In this document: one piece after another, positions 1 through 10,543 of the stretch
Numbering within the stretch: the first letter of the stretch is position 1
Layout: every line of letters begins with the position of its first letter
Assembly: GCA_023376005.1 (NCBI GenBank)
Contig: CM042142.1
Location: 55,288,729-55,352,728 of the forward strand
DNA from: Doryteuthis pealeii
Lineage: Eukaryota; Mollusca; Cephalopoda; Myopsida; Loliginidae
Direction of reading: 5' to 3'
DNA: 64,000 nt
Program-made: the position numbers and the translations under genes
Notes under the pieces: generated by a model
The model's database searches: none
What the model saw: the letters and a program-made list of their open reading frames with translations, nothing else
Told to the model about the DNA's origin: nothing

Positions 1-221
1 CTACAATTTATACTACAATGAACAAAACAATTCTTATCATTACATCTGGTCATTTAAATTCTTATAAATTAATTTAATCCTATTTTTATTGATATTTTAT
101 CCCCTCAATTCTTTTTTTTTTTTTTGTTAATCTTTTATTTATTTTACCTTTAATTCTTTTACTCATCATTATTTGCAGTATTTTTCATAATATTTCCTTT
201 CCTCTGGCATATCTAAAATGA

Positions 222-255
<34 letters not shown>

Positions 256-722
256 TACTCTTGAATGTTCTTTAATTATTCTTCTGCTTTATTGTAATAA
301 ATTTGTTAAGACTTATTATCAGCAGTGTCCCTCTTTGTTCATTTAACAATGAGTCAGATCTTTATTTTATGTTTATGATAAAGAGGAGATAATTTGTTTA
401 AATGAAAAATACAAGTCCTCTGAAATTTCTTCCAACATTTAATATTCATTTGATAAGAAAATTTATAAAAAGGTTCATTATTTAGATTATTGTAAATTCA
501 TTAAAGATACTTATTTTCTAAATGTTTACATCACATTAGCCACTACACCACAGTTACTTTCCCCTCTTGGTTGTTATAGTTACAACAGTTCAGCCACTCC
601 CTGGCGATTTTCCTTATTAGGGACATCTTTCAGAGTAACAACTACCTTGCAAGAATGATACTGGCTTCCACAAGCAGAGGTGCTAGTGGATGACAATAGT
701 TGAGAAACTGCCACAGTCTATT

Positions 723-723
<1 letters not shown>
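1..723. other. AT-rich stretch without recognised gene
   Basis: Low-complexity AT-rich DNA with a poly-T run near 113-125 and an (ATT)n run at about 222-255. The part from 540 to 720 is less AT-rich but has no long reading frame and no match to other repeats in the window. Confidence 0.6.

Positions 724-757
<34 letters not shown>
724..757. repeat. (TA)n microsatellite
   Basis: About 17 TA dinucleotides in a row. Confidence 0.95.
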
Positions 758-758
<1 letters not shown>

Positions 759-867
759 GACAGAATTCAAAGGATCTGTAGTCCATACAAACTCATGTTA
801 GTATTCAAATGCAGTTTTACACTTTGGATATACCTGGACACAGCTAAAATTCTATCAGACTAGCAGA

Positions 868-998
868 ACCTGTGGATATACCACAGTGTGATAATTTAAC
901 CATTACAATGTTTTATATGTTTACTTAAGAGCTATTGCAATAGTTCATTATGTAAAACGTATGATAATCTAACTCTCACTCTTTTTTTCTTTCTTATA
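868..998 (-). mobile_element. Family X, 3' fragment
   Basis: Matches in reverse the 3' part of the X copy at 1081-1545, from the terminal CTGTGGATATACCACAG through the TTAAGAGCTATTGC segment to the GAGTGAGAG tract. With the next copy it forms an inverted pair separated by about 80 bp. Confidence 0.7.
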
Positions 999-1080
999 TT
1001 AGTAGTAACAGCAAACCTTATTAACTTTGACTATGAATAAAGTAGTAACTGTTTTATTAGTCTCCTGCTTTCCAATTTTT

Positions 1081-1545
1081 TATATATTAATACTCATGTT
1101 CGTATGACATATAATCTTGAAATACCCTCTGGTTAAAAATGAGACTGTCCAAATTGTCCAAGATGAAATTGCAAAAATATAAATCCTGAGCATCTGGTGT
1201 TGCTTATCCACCGAATTTTCAATTCATGAGTGCCATCACCTCAGCTAAATAATGGACCATTCAGTTTTTAATTTTTAAAAAATGGGAAGAATAAGTACAT
1301 GCTACATAAAGAAATATAAGAATGAAAGAAAAGAAAGTTGGGGGAAAGATAGAGGGGGTGAGCGTGTGGAAGTGATAATGCTAAGCTGTTTCAACTGAAC
1401 ATATTGAAAAGAAAAGAAGAGTGAGTTAAATGAAGATTATTATACTTTTTATATATTGAACTATTTAGCAATAGCTCTTAAAACATATCAAACATTGTAA
1501 TAATCAAATTATCATACTGTGGTATATCCACAGGTCCTGCTAGTA
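1081..1545 (+). mobile_element. Family X repeat
   Basis: About 465 bp starting TATATTAATACTC and ending CTGTGGTATATCCACAGG, where the last 17 bases are themselves a small inverted repeat. It recurs at 15525-16003 (+), 45327-45690 (-) and 53353-53660 (-). A purine-rich segment near the middle varies in length and carries a (GA)n expansion in the 15.7-kb copy. No coding capacity is seen. Class unknown. Confidence 0.75.
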
Positions 1546-1617
1546 CAATATTAAGCTGAAAAATATCTAACAAATGGAAAACCAAGTATGAAATAAACAT
1601 ATCTATATTCAAACAAG

Positions 1618-1904
1618 TAGGAAGCGCGTGGTGTAATGGTTAAAGTCATGGGAAATGGACTCGTCGCCCAAAGTTCAAATCCAAGGCGTGGTAATTGCAT
1701 TTCACTTACCGCTAATACCCTTGGGTAAAGGTATGAATCCTACTCTCCCTCCAGCTATGGGTAAATAGTAGGGCAGACTGGGCTCTTTAACCTTGGTTAG
1801 GCAACCAGTCTAGGAGAAGGAAAACTCTAAATTCAAACCTGTTAAACTGCTTAAAAATTGACCTTGTGTCACATCCTGTTCCTGCAAAGGGGTTGGAAAA
1901 TATA
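1618..1904 (+). mobile_element. SINE A (tRNA-derived), full length
   Basis: The head GCGTGGTGTAATGGTTAAAG reads as a pol III A box and AAGTTCAAATCC as a B box, so the 5' end is tRNA-like. A conserved body follows (TACCCTTGGGTAAAGG, GGGTAAATAGTAGGGCAG, GGCAACCAGTCTAGGAGAAG, CTTGTGTCACATCCTG), and the element ends in GTTGG plus a TA-rich tail. The 14-bp TSD TATATTCAAACAAG lies at 1604-1617 and 1905-1918, which proves insertion by retroposition. This copy and the one at 59144 are the reference copies for the family. Confidence 0.92.
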
Positions 1905-2310
1905 TATATTCAAACAAGCAACAAGTTTATATATTTATTTCAAAGAGCCTTTTGCTGAATTCAAAACTATTGGTCAAATATAGCACTGTTAGTTTTAGAC
2001 ACAATTCTTTGAATAATTAAGTGATGTGTTCAGAATAATATATTTGAATGTAATATCAAATTTTTCTTTTTGTGATAATTTTTACCAAATGAAAGCATAA
2101 CATTCTTTTAGTTTTGGTTACATGGAGTGAGTGTTCAGCTAACTGGTAATTTTGATAGTCCTCATAGTAGATACTATATCTTGAGTCACTTCTTGGATAG
2201 TTGCTTATTATGGCATGTCAATGCTTGTTGGGTTATTTGATGCTAAAATCAGTCTTATCTGCAAGCAATTATATAGTTTGAAGTAATTCTTAATACAAGT
2301 ATTTCTATCT

Positions 2311-2943
2311 AATCTTATTATAATGGAGATTGTGGATTTGTCTGTCTGTAACCGAAACTATATTACAATACAAGTTACAATTCCCTTAGTTACATCACCT
2401 TCATCATGATTTTTATTTAAACCTCAATTATTAATAAAATTGTTTTACATCATTAAGACTGTTGACCATATCTACATACTAATAACATCCAATTGTATTT
2501 ATATATACAACAAAATAGCGGTTTACAGTGTGAATGGGAAGGCTAATTTGAATATTGATCTTAAAAATTTGATTTTGATAAATATGTGCTTAATATTATT
2601 GATTTCTAATTGTTTGGTTTTATCTTATTGAATATGAGCAAAAATCTCGGGGATAAATCTTAAAAGAAATCCATTAACAAGAAGAAATAACTAATATTAT
2701 TCTTTACTTCCTATTTTAACTAAATAGTTAAATTAGGAAAATTTACCAATGAAAGACGGGAGTAATGGAAAATGATGGAAGAGTTAATTTCAAAGTTGTT
2801 CTATTTTTCAATCATACCCCCTCTGTTCGAAAAGTTTTTATCTGCATTCTTATTCAGTTTCATTAGCCTTTCTAATTTAATATGATATTTTATTATATTA
2901 AAACTTAAATACTTGCACCCGGAGGGTGCATATATTTGCTAGT
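2311..2943 (+). mobile_element. Family I repeat, copy 1
   Basis: About 630 bp beginning AATCTTATTATAATGGAGATT and ending with the small hairpin TGCACCCGGAGGGTGCA. Two more copies in the same orientation lie at 14608-15225 and 17016-17645. H-type repeats (TTTCAAGTATTCCTATCTAA and CTAATAATTTG) flank copies 1 and 3 on both sides, so I seems to be a module of a larger composite repeat. The reading frame at 2440-2631 lies inside it and is not conserved in the other copies. Confidence 0.8.
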
Positions 2944-3230
2944 ACTAATAATTTGTACATAATTATATGGTTTCAAGTATTCCTCCTACTAATAATTTGC
3001 AAGCAATTATATCATTTCAAGTAGCAATTTCTATTTAATGATAATCCTTTGCACACAGTTATATGGTTTCAAGTAATTATTCTTAATACAAATAAGTTGC
3101 ATAGTTATATGGTCTAAAGTAACTATTCTTAATACAAGTAATTTGTACAGTGTTATATGGTTTCAAGGAATTTTCCTATTTAATAATAATTTGCCAACAA
3201 TAATATATTTTCAATTTATATTCCATCAAA
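2944..3230. repeat. Degenerate H repeats
   Basis: Four to five diverged units of the 46-bp motif seen clearly at 46.1-46.8 kb (ACTAATAATTTG, ATTATATGGTTTCAAGTA). They follow directly on family I. Confidence 0.7.
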
Positions 3231-3407
3231 ATGCAATACCAATCTTTTTTTTAAAGTGCCAATGGGTTAAATCAAACTTAACGGACCTAAATTCCACTAT
3301 CATATGTCATCCTGCAAAAAAAAAAAAAAAATCAAAATTCAGAGAATTAACCAAATTTAATGAAATTTTCAGTGTTGATATATTAATGAATAAAAGATCT
3401 AATGCAT

Positions 3408-3555
3408 CAGTTATTTTATTTAATAACATTTACATTTTTTCATGTCAGTTAACTTTGAACTACGTATCTTTGAGGTGTACCACAGATTCTCAAAGGTACA
3501 TGGTTCAAAGTTAACTGACCTGAAAAAGTGTAAAAGTTTTTGAATAAAATAACTG
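3408..3555. mobile_element. Foldback (hairpin) element, 148 bp
   Basis: Two arms of about 65 bp, outer ends CAGTTATTTTATT and AATAAAATAACTG, inner ends around GTCAGTTAACTTTGAAC and GTTCAAAGTTAACTGAC, with a short loop near 3476-3490. The structure fits a small MITE-like element. No second copy was found. Confidence 0.75.
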
Positions 3556-3734
3556 GTCAAACTTTATAGCTGTTTTGACCTCTAACGTGGTCTGTTTATT
3601 GTCAATCTCTATCTATCTTGTACCTATTCAAAGACAGTCCAAGTTGTCTCATCTATTTTTATGGCCTTCTTGACCGAGCATTCACATACATCAAGCCCCT
3701 GTGATTGTCAAGACCATATACTCAAATATACACC

Positions 3735-3759
3735 CACAGATATACATATATATATATAT

Positions 3760-3792
<33 letters not shown>

Positions 3793-3912
3793 TAATCCAC
3801 ACTGAATACACATATATATACTTATATGTGGCTGGTCTTACTACTACCACATATTCATATAACTAAATATACAGTTATATATTATATATATATACACACA
3901 CACACAAACACA
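3735..3912. repeat. Mixed (TA)n/(CA)n microsatellites
   Basis: Alternating TA and CA runs with a short unique spacer. Confidence 0.9.
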
Positions 3913-4019
3913 CACACGTGTTTGCACCAGATTTGCATTTGTGCATCAATGCATAGTGTCACATACTACTTTCGGGGGGGGGGTAAATATGCCTATACGA
4001 GAATTAATTGAAACATTTT

Positions 4020-4514
4020 GTCTCTTATCTTTATTTCCTGTGTATCACCAGGTACCCCTGCTAGCAAATACTTGAGAACCTGTAAAGATTTGAATAAAGA
4101 AAATGTATCCAATACACTTACAAGGACATATGTTTCATGTTGGTAGACAAAAGAAAAAGTTTTATCTGTCATTTTGAAAAATGGATTTGAGAATATAAAA
4201 TTTATTTACATAAAACAAACTTTGAATAATAATCACAAAAATTGTTTGTCCAAGAAAATGTTGCATAGCGCCTTCTTTACCGGCACTAAATAGGTATATG
4301 TTATATACTGGTCTTTTCACTAAGCCAAATCAGCATATAACGTTATATACTTTTCTTACTACTTCTTACTCTGGTTGTCTATTCTTCTGGCCGGCTTTGC
4401 TTGTGATCGTCTATCATCTATCTTGGTCTGGTATATCTTCTAAGGTCTCGTCTGGTCTTCTATTGAGGATTCCGGGTCTGGTTTCTGTTGGGGATCATTC
4501 CTTATCAGAAGCCC
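4020..4514. other. Unassigned; possible LTR-element interior
   Basis: No supported gene. The part from about 4300 to 4514 is less AT-rich than its surroundings and abuts the LTR-like sequence at 4515-4796, so it could be the start of the internal region of a retrotransposon read on the minus strand. The 73-codon frame here has no recognisable domain. Confidence 0.3.
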
Positions 4515-4796
4515 TGTGAAATTGTTAGTTTTTGGTAATAAACACAAGACTTCGATTTACTTTTGATGTTACTTTATTCCAAATCCCCAGACCAGACAAT
4601 GCGCGCATCCTTACATCTTGCTAGATTGGCTTCTAACTTCTAACTGAGTTGCTTACTCCTTAAACCGGAAGGGGGCTTTCTATCGGGGTTCCGTTTCTCA
4701 CGGTCTATCCCCAGAAAGCAAGGTCAGAGTGAGGTCAAACGCTGTCACTCACTCTCAAGGCCATCAGCTGTACTGATCGCCATAATGATTTCTACA
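4515..4796 (-). mobile_element. Candidate LTR (282 bp)
   Basis: On the minus strand the segment starts TGTAGAAAT and ends AATTTCACA, close to inverted termini in the TG...CA style. It contains AATAAA about 60 bases before its 3' end and is GC-richer than its neighbours. No flanking duplication was found, as expected if only one LTR plus part of the interior remains. The termini are imperfect, so this could be another kind of unique sequence. Confidence 0.4.
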
Positions 4797-5162
4797 ATAC
4801 CTTAAAAATGTATTAGGGATCCAATTATTATGTAACAAAAAGACTCTTTGATAGATTTTAAAATATGTTAAAATTAATTATATTCCCACACCTTACAGAG
4901 TGTATACTTAAAAATATCACCACCAGCACTGGAGAATCAGTAAAACTATACCAACTCAGACTCCTTTAAAGAAATTCACCACAACTTCTTTTTTTAAATT
5001 TGTTTATTTTTTATAGGAATTTTGTATTTGCAAAACTATATATGTAAAAAAATCTTACATTATAGAATTTTTATCATGTCTTTTACATCCTGTAAAAGAT
5101 TATATTTCAACTTCTGTTATAAAGTAGTTTTATGTTTGCTCTGTACTTATTTCTAATTTACA

Positions 5163-5290
<128 letters not shown>

Positions 5291-5466
5291 TATCTTACAT
5301 TATAGCATTTTTATTTCTTCTCTATCCTTTCAAAGATTTTGTCTCTAATTCTGTTAGAAAATATTTAAGAATGAATAGGTACAATATAAAAGCCAGAAAA
5401 TCTTTATTCTTTGATATAAACCAGTTATAATGATAGAGGCCTACTAAAGTTAGTAGCATATGTATA

Positions 5467-5861
5467 GTATTATTAGCGTTATTCGGACTATTGTCCCCAT
5501 CTTCATTGTTATTTGTACAACATTTCGGCCAATATACCCTTCGGCCTTCTTCAGGTATTTCTTGTTGACTCGGGAACCTTCTTTTCGAACTCGGAAACTT
5601 TCTTGTTGTATTCGGGAGCCAGCTATGGTTAACGGAATGAGAACAGGATACTCCCGTGGAATAAATAAAGGGTTAGGTTCAAAGTTCTGTGATGGCTCCC
5701 GAATACGACAAGAAAGTTCCCGAGTTCGACAAGAAATACCTGAAGAAGGCCGGAGGGTATATCGGCCAAAATGTTGTACAAATAACAATGAAGATGGGAC
5801 AATAGTCCGAATAATGCTAATAATACTAATCTTCAAGCCTCATCTCAAACATTCAGAGAAA
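5467..5861 (+). mobile_element. SINE G, foldback copy 1
   Basis: A 395-bp insertion flanked by the 13-bp TSD TAGCATATGTATA (5454-5466 and 5862-5874). The left about 165 bp is the inverted complement of the right part: ATTCGGACTATTGTCC on the left, GGACAATAGTCCGAAT on the right. The right arm carries an extra tail of about 30 bases (AAGCCTCATCTCAAACATTC) that the left arm lacks. The junction lies where the inverted arm meets AGCTATGGTTAACGGAATG. The right arm contains CTGAAGAAGGCCGG...CGGCC at about 5740-5770, a hammerhead-like core in which the expected GAAA has become AAAA. The overlapping frames on both strands are by-products of the palindrome. Confidence 0.88.
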
Positions 5862-5874
5862 TAGCATATGTATA

Positions 5875-6565
5875 AAGTTTTATGAGATTTGTATGCCATA
5901 ATCACTTAATTACACAAAGAGGAGTTGAAGTCCAAACTGACAAAAATAGAGGAGTCAGAGTCTTTGTGTTCAGACTGTACAGCCCTGACCAGCACGCTCC
6001 AATGTTTAATTCTTCTTACCATTTCTTTTTGTTTTGGCATGATAAACTATTCTTAAAATTCTTCATTATTTTGAATATTTCCATTCCATTTGCTGATAAT
6101 ATTTTTGTCCTACATTGAAACTTAGACTTGAATAGACTATAAACTTATTTTTTGTTTCTTTATGATAAACTTCTGAAAAAAATATTTTTAAACAGGAAAA
6201 GACAATAGAATGTTGTAATGACTCCAAACATTACATAGATTCTACGCTACACACAGATATACATACATATCACGATGGAGGTCACATCATTTTTATATCA
6301 ACTAACTGAACCATTTGGCCAAAGGACATTTTTGTCTCAGAGGTTTATGCAATTCAAAATATAAGATAGTTGGAGCCAAACTTAATGTTTAAAAGCTACC
6401 AAACCAAAAAAACAATCAGGTAGATAAAAATGAATAAATACAAGTTTCCTCCAGGCTTCACTTCAGTCATTTTGCTTGGTGTCACAAAAGGGAAGGGAGG
6501 GGAATACATTTAAGGGTCAACTACTGGTTGTAAACTTTTAATGTGATGTCGTTTATATATGTGTG
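5875..6565. other. AT-rich, no recognised feature
   Basis: No gene or clear repeat. The short frame at 5882-6118 lacks recognisable features. Confidence 0.5.
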
Positions 6566-6846
6566 GTTGGTTAGATGTTTGGATTTTACGGCATGTTAAC
6601 CCTTTTTGGGTTATTTATGCCAAAGATGTTTTGTTTTATTCATTCTTAATGGGTATTCAATTTTTAAAAAATTTAAATTCAATTTTTTTAAACACATTTT
6701 TTAAATCTCATTTTTCTATTTAACCCATAGATGGGACCCTAACAAAGTGGACCTGGGATTAATGGTGATGAAGGGGTACTCCACATTCCCCAGAGCTCCA
6801 GGATTGGAACTTCAGTAGATGTAGTTTAATCACATACATAGGACAT
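6566..6846 (-). mobile_element. Family B, 5'-truncated
   Basis: On the minus strand the copy ends with the family's constant 3' end (GGTTAACATGCCGTAAAA followed by a short CCAA-rich end) and lacks roughly the 5' half. The diagnostic internal motif CCATAGATGGGACC (plus strand) is at about 6726. See 49920-50517 for an intact copy. Confidence 0.8.
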
Positions 6847-7112
6847 GAGAATAGTTGGATATTAGCACTAAGTGAAATGCAAATTTTTTCCAGGTTTTGA
6901 ATCCCGAGGATAACCATTACACCATAGGTGCCTCGAACCTAAATAGAGTAAGAAAACGTCTCCAGAAAAACGTTAAATCTATTTAACAATAGAAAGAAAA
7001 AAACTATATTACACCTGAACCAGGTATTTACAAAAACAACCTCTAAGAAATAACCAGGAAAAAATACATGGAAAATACCAGAAACCTAAAGAAAAGAACA
7101 GATGAACTTCAG

Positions 7113-7353
7113 AGAAGACCTGAACTCTGTCGGTAGAGCGTCTACCTGGGAATCACTAGATTCTTGCTTCGATACCAGCCCTCACCAACTCAGCATATGA
7201 GTAGCACAAGGATCTGTGCAGTAAAATGTGGATGTAAAGTGATGGTAATGATGCTAAAAACAATCTCCTTGGTCTAGTGCTAGTGAAAAGAGGATAGACT
7301 CCCTCACTATCTGGCTAATACTGACTTTAGGCTACCCTGACGATTTTACTTAC
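7113..7353 (+). mobile_element. SINE F (tRNA-derived)
   Basis: The head CTCTGTCGGTAGAGCG is an A box of the tRNA type and GCTTCGATACC a B box. The body has CAGCATATGAGTAGCAC, GATCTGTGCAGTAAA, CTCCTTGGTCTAGTGC and GGATAGACTCCCTCACT, and the end is GATTTTACTTA. Other copies: 14163 (-), 21299 (-), 26585 (-), 55936 (+). Confidence 0.88.
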
Positions 7354-7511
7354 ATCACCACAACTTTTTTCATCTAATGAATAAATAAATACAATTTATT
7401 ATGATTATAAGAAAGCGCTTTAATCCACGAGTTCCCTAACATCAACTTACATCCAGGTTTTTTTTTTACAATACATAGCAAAGACAAAGAACAAATTTGA
7501 TAAATCTAATT

Positions 7512-7515
<4 letters not shown>

Positions 7516-7552
<37 letters not shown>
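7516..7552. repeat. (TA)n microsatellite
   Basis: About 18 TA units. Confidence 0.95.
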
Positions 7553-7556
<4 letters not shown>

Positions 7557-7567
7557 CACACACTCAC

Positions 7568-7845
7568 ACATGCTGATAGGTACACATCATGTGTCCCTGA
7601 TGCACAAAAGTCTAAAAGAACGCAGCAAATTCATATCCATGAGTCCCAGTGTTCTTCCTTTTTTTCCCCTCACCATTTCAAGCTAACTCTTAATACATTT
7701 CAATAGTTTGTTAGAAATGAATTACACAGGATAGGTTACAAGTTAGAAGGCTTTAGCTGGGACCCATAAATTTTCCCAGGGACTCATTCAAAGCAAATAT
7801 GTGTGTCCCAGGACACACTAACTGAAAAAGCTATCAGCATCACTG
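7568..7845 (+). mobile_element. Family L element, copy 1
   Basis: About 280 bp starting with TGCTGATAGGTACAC and ending with AGCTATCAGCATCACTG, so the ends form a short inverted repeat (GATGCTGATAG type). Each end also holds a related motif (GTGTCCCTGATGCA and TGTGTCCCAGGACAC). Other copies are at 25247-25591 and, interrupted, 30809-31435. Probably a non-autonomous DNA element; no transposase visible. Confidence 0.75.
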
Positions 7846-7861
7846 ATACAGTTTATATACA

Positions 7862-7865
<4 letters not shown>

Positions 7866-7910
<45 letters not shown>

Positions 7911-7911
7911 A
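7866..7911. repeat. (TA)n microsatellite
   Basis: TA run with one interruption. Confidence 0.95.
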
Positions 7912-8471
7912 AAAGAGAAAACCTTTTGGATTTATTGGCTTTCATAAATTAGCAATTTAAATAAATACGTTCAGTCTTATAGTATTTATAAAATCTGCAA
8001 CATCTTAATGCGTTTTGGACATTAAGAATTTATATTTATTTATTTTTAAGATTTACAAGATTTTAAAATATTTTATTCATTTACGTTATTAAATCTAAAA
8101 TAAAACAGACAGCTTTTCTGCTATTTTTTTTTTTTTTTTTTTTTGATAAACTGAAAAATGATTTTTTTTTTTAAATAAAGCATAAAAAAGGATAGTACAA
8201 ATCTTCAGGACTTATTTGTCTGGAAAAAATATCAAAAAAATAAAAATAAAAATAAAAATAAAAAATAAAAATAAGAAGCTATTTCTTTTTTTTAATATGG
8301 CATAGTAGAATAAAAAAAAGAGTAGCTGTTTATGTAAGAAATTACAAGCATTAACAAAATCAACAACTAATTGGTTGGGCGTAACTAAATCATATTCTAC
8401 AACACTAGGTTCTCTTAATCTAATGGGCCTAGTTAAGAAGGGTTAATTCTTAAAATTAAAAAATAGTCACC
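7912..8471. other. AT-rich low-complexity stretch
   Basis: Contains poly-T at about 8126-8145 and an (AAAAT)n-like run at about 8233-8275. No gene seen. Confidence 0.6.
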
Positions 8472-8484
8472 AAGGATGACTATA

Positions 8485-8782
8485 TGTATTTACCAACCCC
8501 TCTGCGCAAGCAGGATGTGACACAAGAAGCTCAATTTATTTAGCATAGTTTAACAGGTTTGAATTCAGAGTTTTCCTTCCCCTAGACTGGTTACCATACC
8601 AAGGTTAATGAACCCAGTCTATCCTACTATTTAACCACAACTGGAGGGAGAATAGTCGGATGCATACCTTTTTCAAGGATATTAGTGCTATGTGAAATGC
8701 AAACAGCCTTGTCCAGGATTTGAACACTTGTGACTTTGTCCATTTCCTATGACAGTTACTATTACACCACGAATACCTCCAT
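8485..8782 (-). mobile_element. SINE A, full length
   Basis: A complete antisense copy: 3' end (TTTACCAACCCCTCTGCGC) on the left, tRNA-like head on the right (B box complement AGGATTTGAAC, A box complement TTACTATTACACCACG). The flanks carry the TSD AAGGATGACTATA at 8472-8484 and 8783-8795 with one mismatch. Confidence 0.88.
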
Positions 8783-8803
8783 AAGGATGAGTATACTTAT
8801 ATA

Positions 8804-9068
8804 AGATAGTGTAATGGTTATCATAGCAGGAAATGAAATCTGTGACTAGAGTTCAAATCCTGGGTAAAACTGTTAGTATTTCACTTTGCGGTAATGTTCT
8901 TGGAAAAGATAAATCCACCATTTCTTCCTCCATTTGTAAATAGAAGGAAAAATGGGTTCTATAGCCTTGGTAAGGCAACTAGTTTAAGAGAATGAAAGGT
9001 CTGAATTCAAAGCAGCAGTACTTTGCTTAAAAACTGAGCTCATGTCACATCCTGTGGAGAGGTTGAGC
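8804..9068 (+). mobile_element. SINE A, diverged
   Basis: The sense copy begins just after the TSD of the preceding element. A box ATAGTGTAATGGTTATC and B box GAGTTCAAATCC are kept. The body is more diverged than in the 1618 copy, and the 3' end (CATGTCACATCCTG) runs into the next insertion. Confidence 0.82.
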
Positions 9069-9077
9069 AAATGCATA

Positions 9078-9226
9078 CTTAGTATTATTTGCATTATTCG
9101 GACTATTGTCCTCATCTTTATTGTTATTTGTACAACGTTTCGGATAACAATAAAGACGAGGACAATAGTCTGAATAATCCAAATAATACAAATTATCAAG
9201 CCTCATCTAAAAAAATTCAGAGAAAT
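9078..9226 (+). mobile_element. SINE G, short foldback copy 2
   Basis: 149 bp with TSD AAATGCATA at 9069-9077 and 9227-9235. The left arm CATTATTCGGACTATTGTCC is mirrored by GGACAATAGTCTGAATAATC. The fold junction lies at GTTTCGG|ATAACAAT, so almost no loop remains, unlike copy 1. The 3' tail TCAAGCCTCATCT is present only on the right. Confidence 0.88.
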
Positions 9227-9300
9227 AAATGCATATTTGTATAATAGAAATGTTATGGCATAACAATCTGTGAAAATAATTTTTATCAAATTTACACTTT

Positions 9301-9347
9301 GAAAAAAAAAAAAAAGAAAAAAAAAAAAAAAAAAAGAAGAAGAAACA
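9301..9347. repeat. A-rich tract
   Basis: Poly-A with scattered G. Confidence 0.9.
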
Positions 9348-9518
9348 ATACAGACAAATCTAAACAAAATATTTCCAATTTAGATAAGGCAAAATATCAT
9401 CAGAATCAGAATGATATTTTCCATTTCTATTCATAATTGATAATAACCTTTTTCAAACTGTCCATTGGTAACAACAATGTTTCTAACTTGACCAACCTCC
9501 TCAGACGACTAGTTGAAA

Positions 9519-9722
9519 AAATGTTTGCCAAGTTGCACAACCTCATCAGTTCCTGCTAGATAACAAAAGTTAAGCAGTGATGAGCCTGTTCAATACTTAA
9601 TTGGGTAACCACTTAAGAAACAGCATGTCCTGTAAGTAACCTAAGTCCTTTGTTTATCAAAATGACTTGATTTGGCACTAAATGACCCCAAAGAGGGTTG
9701 ATATGCCATAAAAAAAAATGAC
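9519..9722 (+). mobile_element. SINE U (5S rRNA-derived) with family B tail
   Basis: The segment around 9550-9610 follows the 3' two thirds of animal 5S rRNA in order: AAGTTAAGCAGTGATGAGCC, then CAATACTTAATTGGGTAACC, matching the 5S A box and box C region (AAGCTAAGCAG, AGTACTTGGATGGG). After a short linker comes GGCACTAAATGACC and GGGTTGATATGCCATAAAA, the same 3' tail as family B. This gives a pol III head plus LINE-like tail, the architecture of a 5S-derived (SINE3-type) element. Diverged and probably inactive. Confidence 0.75.
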
Positions 9723-9743
9723 CAATAATTATACAACTCAAAA

Positions 9744-9850
9744 AGGCACCTTGCATTGCATAATGGTTAGCTCTCTTACTAGTGAGTCAGTTTCTTACTG
9801 GGTGCTCCATACTTCTGACTTTGTGCCAAAAAGCTTAGTAAATCACAAAT
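9744..9850 (+). mobile_element. SINE C (short tRNA-like)
   Basis: Starts GGCACCTTGCATTGC, A box GCATAATGGTTAGC, then GTCAGTTTCTTAC in the B box position and GGGTGCTCC, followed by CTTTGTGCCAAAAAGCTTA. In the better copies GGCACCT and GGGTGCC can pair as a 7-bp acceptor stem. Copies also at 47869-47991 and 57348-57462. Confidence 0.75.
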
Positions 9851-9856
9851 CCTAAA

Positions 9857-10472
9857 AATGACCCTGTCAGCTGGGGCCAAAACATACACTGACTGCACCT
9901 CTTCAGACGGGTACCCCCTTACCCCAATGGGGCCACCTATTGGCCATGGGTGGAGACTCAAGATGCTTAAGGACAGATTCGTTGTCGCTGACCAGTCCAT
10001 GACATGTAACATTCCATTTTGGCCCTTACTTAGGCAAGACAGGCAGTCAGAGAAGCCCTCTCTGATCAGTTGGCTAGTTACATCAAGCCCTAGCACCTAT
10101 ATGATTTTCCCAGCCCTATTGCTCTTATGGCAACCCCTCAACCCTTTTTATCATTTGTGTGCTAGAAGGTGGTGACAGAAGGTCTTTGTCTCCTGGGTAT
10201 GTTATTAAGCTGCATTTAGTGCCAATTCTGGAGCTCTGGGAAGTGTGGAGTATCCCTTCATCACCACTACTCCCTAGTCCACTGTCGAGGAGTGTTAGTA
10301 TCTGTTAGGGTCTCATCTATGGGTTAAATAGAAAAAAAATTATTAAAAAAATGTTAAAAATTGAGTTTAAATAATTTAAAAAATTTGAAGACCCATCAAG
10401 AATGAATAATAAAAAAAAAACGACTTTGGCATAAAATAACCCAACAAGGGTTGATATGACATAAAATCAACC
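9857..10472 (+). mobile_element. Family B, near full length (sense)
   Basis: Sense copy from CCTGTCAGCTGGGGC (5') through CATCTATGGGTTAAATAG to GGGTTGATATGACATAAAA (3'). About 616 bp. The overlapping 105-codon frames on both strands lie entirely inside this element and are not conserved in the other copies. Confidence 0.88.
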
Positions 10473-10543
10473 TAATATTTCAGGTGGCCCTCCATTCTAC
10501 AAAACCCTATGACAAAAGGTGGAGGGCTACCTGAAATATTAGG
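10471..10543. other. Hairpin with 28-bp arms
   Basis: The left arm begins CCTAATATTTCAGGTGGCCC and the right arm ends in the near-complement GGGCTACCTGAAATATTAGG, with a loop of about 17 bases and two or three mismatches. It abuts the 3' end of family B. It could be a tiny MITE; a microRNA-like precursor cannot be excluded but has no support. Confidence 0.6.

Noticed and set aside
1618..1700. tRNA gene at the SINE A head
   Set aside because: A and B boxes are present, but acceptor and anticodon stems do not form and the same sequence recurs with SINE bodies.
5450..5864. 128- and 134-codon frames on both strands
   Set aside because: Mirror frames caused by the palindromic SINE G copy.
9779..10175. 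105-codon frames on both strands
   Set aside because: Entirely inside family B. Other copies do not keep the frames.
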